DNA of 20,166 nt, taken from Anaerolineae bacterium. Its GTDB lineage: Bacteria > Chloroflexota > Anaerolineae > B4-G1 > DUEL01. The stretch spans positions 1 to 20,166 of the forward strand of contig JAOZPF010000012.1 in assembly GCA_029932895.1 (NCBI GenBank), in the 5' to 3' direction. The stretch's first letter is position 1, and each line of letters starts with the position of its first letter. Below the pieces are notes generated by a model that made no database searches, was not told where the DNA came from, and worked only from the letters and a program-made list of their open reading frames with translations. The position numbers and the translations under genes were made by a program. Below are positions 13,675 to 20,166 of the stretch, piece after piece.

Positions 13675-15828
13675 ATGTCTGAAAACACCCAACCGACGCG
13701 CCATATCTTGGCTACGTTTTCCTATCAGCCCCCAACCGTCGAGCGCGGTTACGCAGGGCAGACGCTCTATGTCAACGTCACCGACAACACCATCAGCGCC
13801 AAGCCGGTCACCGAGGTGATGAAGGAAAAGTTCATCGGTGGGCGCGGCTTTGATCTGTGGCTGCTCTGGCACGGCGTGAATGACGATACCCGTTGGAACG
13901 ACCCCGAGAATGAGATCGTCATCTCCACCGGCCCCTGCGGCGGTATCACCCAGTACCCCGGCTCCGGCAAGTCGATCGTCGCCGCCATCTCCCCGCTGAC
14001 CAATATCCCCATCGACTCGAACGTCGGTGGGTACTATGGTCCCTACCTCAAGTTCGCTGGCTGGGACGCTATAGAGGTGCAGGGTAAGGCGGAAAAGGAC
14101 GTCATCATCTATGTGGACGGCCCGGCGGGAAAGGTGACCATCGAGGAGGTGCCGGACGATGCCCCTACCGACACCCACGAGCTGGGCCACTGGCTGCTTG
14201 ACCGCTTTGCCGAGAACGAGGCGGACCGGCAGCAGTTGGCCTTTGTGACTACTGGGGCAGGTGCCGAACATGCCTATATGGGTTGCTTGAACTTTAGCTT
14301 CTATGACCGCAAACGGCGTGACCTGCGCTACAAACAGGCCGGCCGCGGTGGAACCGGAACGGTTTTGCGGGATAAAAAGGTCAAGGCCCTGGTCGTGCGT
14401 TCGTTCCCCATCAAGGGGGACATGAACCACCCCGCCGACCTGGCGCGCATCCAAGCGACCGGCGCGGCAATGCACCGCGAGGTCCACGAGTTTGATCCCA
14501 TTCAGAACCGCATGCGCAGCCGTGGCACCTCCTACCTGGTACAGATTATGGACGATTATGACCTGCTGCCCGTTCATAACTACAGGTTCGGTTCCCACCC
14601 CGAAACGCCCAAGATCAACGGCGATGTGTGGGAGGAGCGACTCACTCAGGGGCTGCCCGATGGCTGCTGGTACGGCTGCACGGTCTCTTGTGCCCATGCC
14701 GTCGATGGGTACGAGGTCAAGAGTGGGCCGTACAAGGGGCAAAAGGTGATCGTGGACAGTCCCGAGTACGAGACGTTGGCAGGCGTCGGTTCCAACTGTG
14801 GTATCTTTGACCCGGAGGCTATTCTGGAGATTGCTTTTTACTGTGACACCTATGGCATAGATACCATCTCCTTTGGCACGGCGATGGCCTTTGTGATGGA
14901 GTGCTACGAGGCCGGGGTGCTCGACAAGGAAAAGACCGGCGGGCTGGAACTGAACTTTGGCAACGCTGATGCGGCCCTCGCGGTGCTGCACCAGGTGGCC
15001 CGCGGCGAGGGGTTTGGTCTCATTTTTGGGCAGGGAATCCGCCGTATGAAGGCCTACTTTGTCGAGCATTTCGGCGCCGACCCGCAGTTTGTGCAGGACA
15101 TTGGGATGGAATCCAAGGGGTTGGAATACTCAGAGTACATGACCAAAGAGTCGCTGGCGCAGCAGGGTGGCTACGGATTGACCAACAAGGGGCCACAGCA
15201 CGACGAGGCGTGGCTCATCTTTATGGACATGGTGAGCAACGAGCTGCCCACCTTTGAGGACAAGGCCGAGGCTCTGCATTACTTCCCGATGTGGCGAACC
15301 TGGTTCGGGCTGTGTGGCTTTTGCAAACTGCCGTGGAACGACGTGGTCGATACCAAGAACAAGCTCACTGCCGAGCCGCAAAAGATCATGCACCACGTGG
15401 AGAACTATCGCCAGATCTTTGTGGGTGTCACCGGGATGGAGGTCACCTACGACGACATGATCACCCAGTCCGAGCGGGTCTATAACTTGCAGCGTGTCTT
15501 TAACATCCGCCTGGGCTATGGTCTGCGGGAACACGACTCTATTCCCTATCGCTCTGTCGGCCCGGTGACGGCGGAGGAGTATGAATCCCGCGCCGAGCGG
15601 TATGACCAACAGCTTCGTGAATGGCTGGGCCTGGACCCGACGACAATGTCTGTGGAGGACAAGATGGCGGCCCACCGCAAGTATCGCCAGGAGCGGTATG
15701 AAAAGCTCATTGATGCGGTCTACAAGCGGCGCGGTTGGACCAATGACGGTGTGCCCACGCTGGAAAAGCTGGCCGATCTGGGGATCAACTTCCCCGAAGT
15801 GGTCGCCGTCGTCAAGCGGCACCTGTGA
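13675..15828 (+). CDS. Tungsten-type aldehyde:ferredoxin oxidoreductase family protein
   Basis: A 717-residue member of the AOR family, which oxidises aldehydes to acids with a bis-pterin tungsten (or molybdenum) cofactor and a [4Fe-4S] cluster. Evidence: N-terminal GGRGFDLWLL and the following PCGG/SGKS-type region of the AOR N-domain, the RGGTGTVLRDKKVKAL segment (pterin-binding motif family-wide), and cluster cysteines C331, C335, C339 (GCWYGCTVSCAH) with C547/C550 (GLCGFCKLPW). The first set is CX3CX3C, one residue longer than the CX2CX3C I recall for the Pyrococcus enzyme. It is longer than the ~600 residues of archaeal AORs, with a charged C-terminal extension. The start ATG has GGAGAG 6 bases upstream. 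It sits between a ferredoxin gene (11 bases) and a sulfur-carrier gene (46 bases). Substrate unknown; no FAD/NADH (AorC-like) subunit is in the window. Confidence 0.95.
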   Translation: MSENTQPTRHILATFSYQPPTVERGYAGQTLYVNVTDNTISAKPVTEVMKEKFIGGRGFDLWLLWHGVNDDTRWNDPENEIVISTGPCGGITQYPGSGKSIVAAISPLTNIPIDSNVGGYYGPYLKFAGWDAIEVQGKAEKDVIIYVDGPAGKVTIEEVPDDAPTDTHELGHWLLDRFAENEADRQQLAFVTTGAGAEHAYMGCLNFSFYDRKRRDLRYKQAGRGGTGTVLRDKKVKALVVRSFPIKGDMNHPADLARIQATGAAMHREVHEFDPIQNRMRSRGTSYLVQIMDDYDLLPVHNYRFGSHPETPKINGDVWEERLTQGLPDGCWYGCTVSCAHAVDGYEVKSGPYKGQKVIVDSPEYETLAGVGSNCGIFDPEAILEIAFYCDTYGIDTISFGTAMAFVMECYEAGVLDKEKTGGLELNFGNADAALAVLHQVARGEGFGLIFGQGIRRMKAYFVEHFGADPQFVQDIGMESKGLEYSEYMTKESLAQQGGYGLTNKGPQHDEAWLIFMDMVSNELPTFEDKAEALHYFPMWRTWFGLCGFCKLPWNDVVDTKNKLTAEPQKIMHHVENYRQIFVGVTGMEVTYDDMITQSERVYNLQRVFNIRLGYGLREHDSIPYRSVGPVTAEEYESRAERYDQQLREWLGLDPTTMSVEDKMAAHRKYRQERYEKLIDAVYKRRGWTNDGVPTLEKLADLGINFPEVVAVVKRHL

Positions 15829-15874
15829 GTGGCGAGATGACAGGCGTTTTCACATTGGCCTCTTGGCGTAGGTG

Positions 15875-16075
15875 ATGATTCGGGTCAATAACCGTGACGA
15901 GATCGAGTGGCAGGAGGGTTTGACCGTCTCTGTGCTGTTGGAGCGGTTTCGCTACACCTATCCCCACATCATCGTTGTGTTGAACGGCGAGGTGCTGTCT
16001 GACGAGGAGTACGAGAGCCGGGTCATCCCCGACGGTGCCGACGTTCGTGTGATCCATCTGATCGCTGGAGGATAG
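15875..16075 (+). CDS. MoaD/ThiS-family sulfur carrier
   Basis: A 66-residue ubiquitin-like protein ending in Gly-Gly (HLIAGG), the C-terminus that is adenylated and thiocarboxylated in MoaD and ThiS. VLLERFRYTYPHIIVVLNGE and DGADVRVIHLIAGG are typical of the beta-grasp fold. MoaD relatives give sulfur to the pterin dithiolene of Mo/W cofactors, so its place right after the AOR gene fits a dedicated cofactor-sulfur donor; ThiS or tungsten-specific variants are alternatives. An in-frame GTG at 15872 is directly before the ATG at 15875, and the ribosome site is poor (TAGG), so translation may depend on readthrough from the AOR gene. The E1-like activating enzyme (MoeB/ThiF) is not in the window. 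Confidence 0.88.
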   Translation: MIRVNNRDEIEWQEGLTVSVLLERFRYTYPHIIVVLNGEVLSDEEYESRVIPDGADVRVIHLIAGG

Positions 16076-16094
16076 GAACAAAAGGGGGCGGGAG

Positions 16095-17375
16095 ATGGCT
16101 AGAGACGAGAAGGTGACGGCTGGGTTGTTATCCAGGCTTCCCCTCGCCTTTATCGGCGTGCTTGGATTGTGGCTCCTGGTGACCTGGTTTCTGTCTGCGC
16201 CGAGGTCGAGCGCATCCGGCTCTGCTCCGACGCCGCTGGCCTGGCAAAGCCCCATCGGCAGCCCGCAACTCTCGATCGCCAAGCGTGTCGATAACGACGC
16301 CCCCACGGTGGATGACCTGATCGAGTACACGGTCAGTTACTCGAACACCAACGCTGGCTCACAGGCTTTCAACGTGCGGCTGTACGACTTTCTGCCCGCG
16401 GGAGTACAGCTTGTCTCGACCAGCCCGGCCTATACCGATTTCTCGAACGGGGTCCTCCGCTTTGATGCCCCCTCGGTGGGTCCGGGGACGGGTGATGTGG
16501 ACGTGACGGTGCAGGTGCGCGTGCTGGATGGGTACACGGAGCTTGTCAACTATGCCCTGGTGACGGCGGACTGTGTCACGCCGACGTATGTCTCCTTGCT
16601 GACCCCGGTGACCCAGCCGCCGCCTTCGGTCTCTGTGCTGCGCTTGGTGAAGGATGGTGACGCGGTCGCCCTGGTCGGCAGCGAGGTGGTCTATACTCTC
16701 TCCTGTGAGAACAGCAGCAGTGATGCACCGGCCGAGGCTGTGTCGGTGGTGGATGTCCTGCCGGCTGGAATGACATTGGTGGGGGCATCGCCGTGGCCGA
16801 ATGTGATCGCTTCCCCCATGCTGCAATGGGATGTAGGGGACCTAGCGCCTGGCGGGACATGGCAGGCGGTCATCACGGCCACAGCACCCACGGCTGCTGG
16901 CGTGGTCACCAACACGGCGCTGGCGGGCGGTCAGCAGGCGGCGATGACACAGACGGTGTTGGCGACTCGGGTGTTTACTCAGGCGGCGATCCTGCATGTG
17001 ACAAAGGGGGCCGCTGTCCAGGAGGTGGACGTGGGGGATGACCTGGCCTACACGATCCAATATTGGAACAGCGGCAACCTGACCGCCACGCAGGTCGTCC
17101 TGACCGACACTCTCCCCACCGACGTTGTGGTAAGCGGGGCGAGCCCGTTGTGGGCGGACAGCGGGCCTGGGTGGCTGGCCTGGGACATCGGTTCGTTGGG
17201 GCCGGGGATTTCGGGGACGGTCTTGGTCACGGTGACGGTGGGGGAGCCGGGGCACCGCACGCTGCACAACGTGGTCGATGTCGCTGGCTTGGACGGCTAC
17301 CAGGCCCACGCGGAGCACACCATTCCGGTCCGTTTTATCGAGACCCGGTTGCCGCTCGTGTTGAGGTACTATTAA
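16095..17375 (+). CDS. DUF11-repeat surface protein
   Basis: A 426-residue exported protein. After a short basic N-terminus comes one hydrophobic segment (LPLAFIGVLGLWLLVTWFLS) acting as signal peptide or anchor. Then three DUF11-type beta-sandwich repeats at about 55-170, 180-300 and 300-415, each with the family pattern VxDxLPxG plus a Y-T-V-x-Y/x-N-S segment: YDFLPAGVQLVSTSP, VVDVLPAGMTLVGASP, LTDTLPTDVVVSGASP. The last residues are RLPLVLRYY, resembling a C-terminal motif (LPLV plus basic residue) that I recall in many secreted Chloroflexota proteins. The role is probably structural or adhesive at the cell surface; no enzyme motif. The ATG has GGGGGCGGGAG upstream. It lies 19 bases after the sulfur-carrier gene and is probably on the same transcript, though a link to AOR function is not evident. 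Confidence 0.85.
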   Translation: MARDEKVTAGLLSRLPLAFIGVLGLWLLVTWFLSAPRSSASGSAPTPLAWQSPIGSPQLSIAKRVDNDAPTVDDLIEYTVSYSNTNAGSQAFNVRLYDFLPAGVQLVSTSPAYTDFSNGVLRFDAPSVGPGTGDVDVTVQVRVLDGYTELVNYALVTADCVTPTYVSLLTPVTQPPPSVSVLRLVKDGDAVALVGSEVVYTLSCENSSSDAPAEAVSVVDVLPAGMTLVGASPWPNVIASPMLQWDVGDLAPGGTWQAVITATAPTAAGVVTNTALAGGQQAAMTQTVLATRVFTQAAILHVTKGAAVQEVDVGDDLAYTIQYWNSGNLTATQVVLTDTLPTDVVVSGASPLWADSGPGWLAWDIGSLGPGISGTVLVTVTVGEPGHRTLHNVVDVAGLDGYQAHAEHTIPVRFIETRLPLVLRYY

Positions 17376-17399
17376 GGAGACAGGGAGAAGCAACGAGGC

Positions 17400-18029
17400 A
17401 TGCCCGATATTCGCAGCGAGTTACTCCGTCTCTCGCGTATGCCTCCCTGGGGGCGGGTGCAGGGGGATGATTGGGATGCGCGCAGTGGCTTTATCTACCG
17501 CATCCGCTCGCTCGACGAGCTGCGCCGGGAGACAAAGCGGGTCGCTGCCGAGGCTCGCCTGCCGGAGAATGACTTTGCCCGCTATGTGATCCATCGCTGG
17601 TACAACTATCACACCCACCAGGTGGCCCTGGAGATTCTGTACGCCCAACCGGGTGTACGACGAGAGCAGAACCCCCGTCATCACACGATCGATCTCTATC
17701 TGAACTCTGTTCCCTTTGACCTGAAACTGACCCGTTTCCCGCGTGCTTACCCCTCCAGTCTTGCCTATGCCCGGGCCCACCCGCGCCACCTGATCTACTG
17801 GCTCTACCAGAACCAGTCGACGCAGGGCCGCTACCATACCGCCAACCGGCTCTTTATGCTGTTTCATCACGCGCGGGAACCGGAGCGAACCTGGGAGGTG
17901 CGGCGGATGTTTGACCTGGTGGAACGGGCCATCGTTGACTTTGCGCGCGCGCCAGCGTTGTTCCAGGTCGATGTCGAGGGGGGGCAGAGCCATTCCCTGG
18001 CAGGACTGATCCCGTGTATCTATGAGTAG
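17400..18029 (+). CDS. Unrecognised 209-aa protein, possible PD-(D/E)XK-fold nuclease
   Basis: I do not recognise this family. It is a soluble, basic, His/Arg/Tyr-rich protein without signal peptide or membrane segment. One stretch stands out: HTIDLYLNSVPFDLKLTRFP, where Asp98, Asp107 and Lys109 give D-x8-D-x-K on two predicted beta strands, the layout of a PD-(D/E)XK nuclease core. A possible helix Glu lies upstream (VALEILYAQ), and a polar segment YQNQSTQGR lies downstream. This is a fold suggestion only, since similar short motifs arise by chance. It starts 24 bases after the DUF11 gene at ATG 17400; upstream there are GGGAG and GAGG, so an internal ATG at 17439 is less likely. It converges with the GAF kinase gene, with just 8 bases between the stops. 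Confidence 0.75.
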   Translation: MPDIRSELLRLSRMPPWGRVQGDDWDARSGFIYRIRSLDELRRETKRVAAEARLPENDFARYVIHRWYNYHTHQVALEILYAQPGVRREQNPRHHTIDLYLNSVPFDLKLTRFPRAYPSSLAYARAHPRHLIYWLYQNQSTQGRYHTANRLFMLFHHAREPERTWEVRRMFDLVERAIVDFARAPALFQVDVEGGQSHSLAGLIPCIYE

Positions 18030-18037
18030 GGTGTGCC

Positions 18038-19849
18038 CTATTCGTCTGGGGCGACGGGGATGGTGAAGGTGAAGGTCGTCCCCGCCCCAAGCTGGCTCTC
18101 TACCGCGATCTCGCCGCCTTGCAGCTCCACCAGGCTCTTGACGATGCATAGTCCCAGCCCTGTGCCTGGCATAGCGCGCACCGCCGGGTCTGGAGAGCGG
18201 AAGAATTTGCTAAAGAGGCGCGCCTGGTCCTCTGATGAGATGCCAATCCCTGTGTCGGAGACGGCACAGTGGACGAATTCCCCTTCCTGCCACGCTCGCA
18301 CCTGAATGTGTCCGCCCTCGGGGGTGTACTTGCTGGCGTTGCTGAGCAGGTTGGTTATGACCTGTGTCAGACGTGTCGGGTCGGCATAGACCAGTGGTAA
18401 CCCTTCCACACCGTCCACGGTCATGTGCTGCGACCGGCTTTTCATCTGTGCCTGCGTTGCCTGGACGCTGTTCTCCAGAGCCTCGATCAACTTGGTCGGC
18501 TGTATCTCTAGCCGCAATTGGCCTGTCTCTATGCGGGAGACGTCCTGCAGGTCAGAGACCAGGACCCGCATACGGCCCACGTTGGCGCTGATAGTTCGCA
18601 GAAACTCGGTTTGCTCTGGCGTCAGAGGGCCAAGGACCCCCTTGGTCAGCAGGTCGGCATACCCCTGGATGGAGGTCATCGGCGTGCGCAGCTCGTGGGC
18701 TACCAGGGAGACGAACTCGGATTTGGCCTGGTTAGCGCGGCGGACCTGCTCGTAGAGGCGGGCGTTCTCGATGGCGATGGCGGCGTGGTCAGTCAGGCGG
18801 CTGGCAAACTCGACCCGCTGGGGGTCAAAAGTCCCCCCGTTCTCGTGGCGCAGGTCCAGCAGTCCTACCAGCCGCTCCTTGCAATGGACGGGGAGCAGCA
18901 TGCGCTTCCCGCCGATGATGACCGGATCGCGGTTGCGCGCTGCCAGTTGGACCAGCTCCGGTTCGGGTGCGTCGTGTTGGGTGTCATTATCCGTGTGGGC
19001 CATCGTGCTGATTGTGCCCGTCTCGTCCAGGACCGACAGCGTGCCCGACTGGGCCCCGGTGGCTTTGAGCGCCCAGGATAGAGTGAGGTCGAGCACGCGC
19101 TCTAGGTCCAGGCTGGCGTTCAGTTCCTGGTCGACAAGTTGCAGGGTCGTCAGCTCCTCCACGCGCGCGGCGAGAGCCTGGTCGGTCATTGTGTAGAGAT
19201 TGGCGTTCTCAATGGCGATGGCGGCCTGGTTGGCGAAAGCCGTCAGCAAGGGGAGGTCCTGGTCGGAGAAAACCCCCTCGCGCATGCGGTTGTCCAGATA
19301 GAGCGCGCCGATCACCTTTTGGCGGGCGTGGAGGGGGATACAGGCGATGGAGCGCAATTGGTAGCCGATGACGCTCTCCTGAGCGGAGAAGCGATGGTCG
19401 AGCTGGGCGTTGGTGGTCAGTACCGGCTGTCCGCTTTCCACCGCGTTCTGCAAGACGGTGTGGCTGAGCTCCAGGTCGTGGGGGTCGCCAAAGTTCCGCG
19501 CCACGCGGACCTCTAGCTCTCCCTCCTCATTGAGCAGCATCAGGCAGCCCCGTTCTGCTCCGGTGAGGTGGATGAGGGCGTCCATCACCAGGTCTAGCGT
19601 CTCGTTCAGGTTGAGGGAGGAATTGATCGCCCGGCTGATCTCGTAGAGGGTCGCCAGTTCGATCCCCTGGGCCGCCTCCACCGAGAGGTCCAACACCAGC
19701 CGTCGCCATTCCTGGATGCGTGCGACCAGTTGTTCGGGGGGGAGGTTCGGTTGATACTGGAGAGCGTGCAACACGGCTCGCATGCTCTCCAGCAAGGCCG
19801 CTGTCGTGCTCCCGCCCTTGCCCGTTCCGGTACCGTTTATCGCTCTCAC
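18038..19849 (-). CDS. GAF-GAF histidine kinase (soluble, orphan)
   Basis: A 603-residue sensor kinase with no transmembrane segment. An N-terminal ~60-residue region is followed by GAF 1 (about 65-220; LATLYEISRAINSSLNLNET, IACIPLHARQKVIGALYLDN), GAF 2 (about 230-370; RVLDLTLSWALKATGAQSGT) and a short coiled coil. HisKA comes next, with His385 in VAHELRTPMTSIQGY, then HATPase with N box (NLLSNASKYTPEGG), G1 (VSDTGIGI), F box (FSKFFRS) and G2 (GTGLGLCIV). The GAF ligands are unknown; GAF domains bind small molecules or chromophores, and no bilin-type Cys signature was evident. The GTG at 19849 overlaps the stop of the upstream glycosylase gene as GTGA; ATG 19783 is an alternative, while the open frame to 19984 would overlap the glycosylase heavily. 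No response regulator in the window. Confidence 0.92.
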   Translation of the reverse strand: MRAINGTGTGKGGSTTAALLESMRAVLHALQYQPNLPPEQLVARIQEWRRLVLDLSVEAAQGIELATLYEISRAINSSLNLNETLDLVMDALIHLTGAERGCLMLLNEEGELEVRVARNFGDPHDLELSHTVLQNAVESGQPVLTTNAQLDHRFSAQESVIGYQLRSIACIPLHARQKVIGALYLDNRMREGVFSDQDLPLLTAFANQAAIAIENANLYTMTDQALAARVEELTTLQLVDQELNASLDLERVLDLTLSWALKATGAQSGTLSVLDETGTISTMAHTDNDTQHDAPEPELVQLAARNRDPVIIGGKRMLLPVHCKERLVGLLDLRHENGGTFDPQRVEFASRLTDHAAIAIENARLYEQVRRANQAKSEFVSLVAHELRTPMTSIQGYADLLTKGVLGPLTPEQTEFLRTISANVGRMRVLVSDLQDVSRIETGQLRLEIQPTKLIEALENSVQATQAQMKSRSQHMTVDGVEGLPLVYADPTRLTQVITNLLSNASKYTPEGGHIQVRAWQEGEFVHCAVSDTGIGISSEDQARLFSKFFRSPDPAVRAMPGTGLGLCIVKSLVELQGGEIAVESQLGAGTTFTFTIPVAPDE

Positions 19850-20166
19850 TCCTGTTCGTCCCACTTCCACCACCAATAAACCAATCCTTTCCACTGCCCC
19901 CATCGTTCGAAAGCGGCGTATACTTCGTCGCGGCCGATCTGTCGTCCGCCGTACCACTCTTGGGCGACCAGTTTGCGCGCCCACGAATCCATAGGGACAT
20001 AGTCGTAGCGGCCCAGGAGCATCATCAACGACGCGGCGGCGTATTCTCCCACCCCCTTGATGTTCATCAGGGTACGGCGCAGTTCCTCCGGCGCGAGTTC
20101 CTTGTTATCCTTGAGCTTTTCCAGGTCCAGCTCGCACTGGTGACGGATCTCCGTGGCCTGGACGCG
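19846..20166 (-). CDS. HhH-GPD DNA glycosylase (AlkA/OGG-like), C-terminal part
   Basis: The 5' end lies beyond the window; 106 residues are visible. They hold a helix-hairpin-helix (LMNIKGVGEYAAASLMMLLG) followed by the G/P-D loop YDYVPMDSWARKLV, whose Asp is the catalytic residue of the HhH-GPD superfamily (base excision of alkylated or oxidised bases). The tail is rich in Trp and ends WDEQE. Without the N-terminal half I cannot choose between 3-methyladenine glycosylase (AlkA) and 8-oxoguanine glycosylase types; there is no C-terminal Cys-rich iron-sulfur motif, which argues against MutY and EndoIII. The ATG at 20067 is internal, since the frame is open to the edge and reads as protein. 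The stop TGA overlaps the GTG start of the GAF kinase, so the pair are an operon. Confidence 0.88.
   Translation of the reverse strand, partial: RVQATEIRHQCELDLEKLKDNKELAPEELRRTLMNIKGVGEYAAASLMMLLGRYDYVPMDSWARKLVAQEWYGGRQIGRDEVYAAFERWGQWKGLVYWWWKWDEQE

Noticed and set aside
13654..15069. Long antisense open frame (471 codons) opposite the AOR gene
   Set aside because: GC-rich codon usage of the AOR gene leaves the antisense frame open; it has no family motifs and no start signals.

Overview
The window is GC-rich, gene-dense bacterial DNA. The gene content suggests an anaerobic member of the Chloroflexota (Anaerolineae-like). Pointers are a tungsten-type aldehyde:ferredoxin oxidoreductase with its own ferredoxin and sulfur carrier, an AmmeMemoRadiSam-type radical SAM enzyme, a DapL-like aminotransferase, Pro/Ser/Thr-rich lipoproteins, a DUF11 surface protein ending in LPLVLRYY, and many orphan sensor kinases and TPR proteins. 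This placement is inference from gene content; there is no rRNA or other marker gene here. I found no tRNA, rRNA, CRISPR array, transposase or phage gene.

Layout. 1-1830 (+) is the C-terminal part of an AAA/TPR regulatory ATPase, cut by the window edge. It faces a secreted subtilisin-like protease (1900-3732, -) whose C-terminus holds fifteen near-identical heptads (YDSWAGG type). After a 300-bp structured spacer comes a tight minus-strand operon (6320-4037): AmrS-like radical SAM enzyme, YkoP-like protein, SagB-type nitroreductase. It is read from a perfect-consensus promoter at 6442-6414. Divergent from it are an M28/glutaminyl-cyclase-like lipoprotein (6510-7352), a class I/II aminotransferase (7400-8560) and a hypothetical lipoprotein (8670-9800). 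These converge with 7 bp to spare on a cyclic-nucleotide-binding-domain histidine kinase (11067-9808).

The middle (11068-13246) is one gene, a URO-D superfamily protein (12583-11369, -), set between two near-identical inverted copies of a ~107-bp intergenic repeat, with further structured repeats around it. From 13247 an oxidoreductase operon runs on the plus strand: polyferredoxin, AOR, MoaD/ThiS-like carrier, then a DUF11 surface protein and an unrecognised 209-residue protein with a possible PD-(D/E)XK nuclease core. The right edge holds a minus-strand pair: a partial HhH-GPD DNA glycosylase whose stop overlaps the start of a GAF-GAF histidine kinase (19849-18038).

How the genes may work together. 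Ferredoxin, AOR and MoaD-like protein form a plausible unit: the carrier supplies sulfur for the pterin dithiolene, AOR oxidises an aldehyde, and the ferredoxin takes the electrons. The protease, M28 enzyme, two lipoproteins and the DUF11 protein are exported. The two kinases have no response regulator in the window. The least explained parts are the AmrS-YkoP-nitroreductase operon, the inverted repeat pair around the URO-D gene, the two covarying multi-hairpin elements, and the 209-residue protein.
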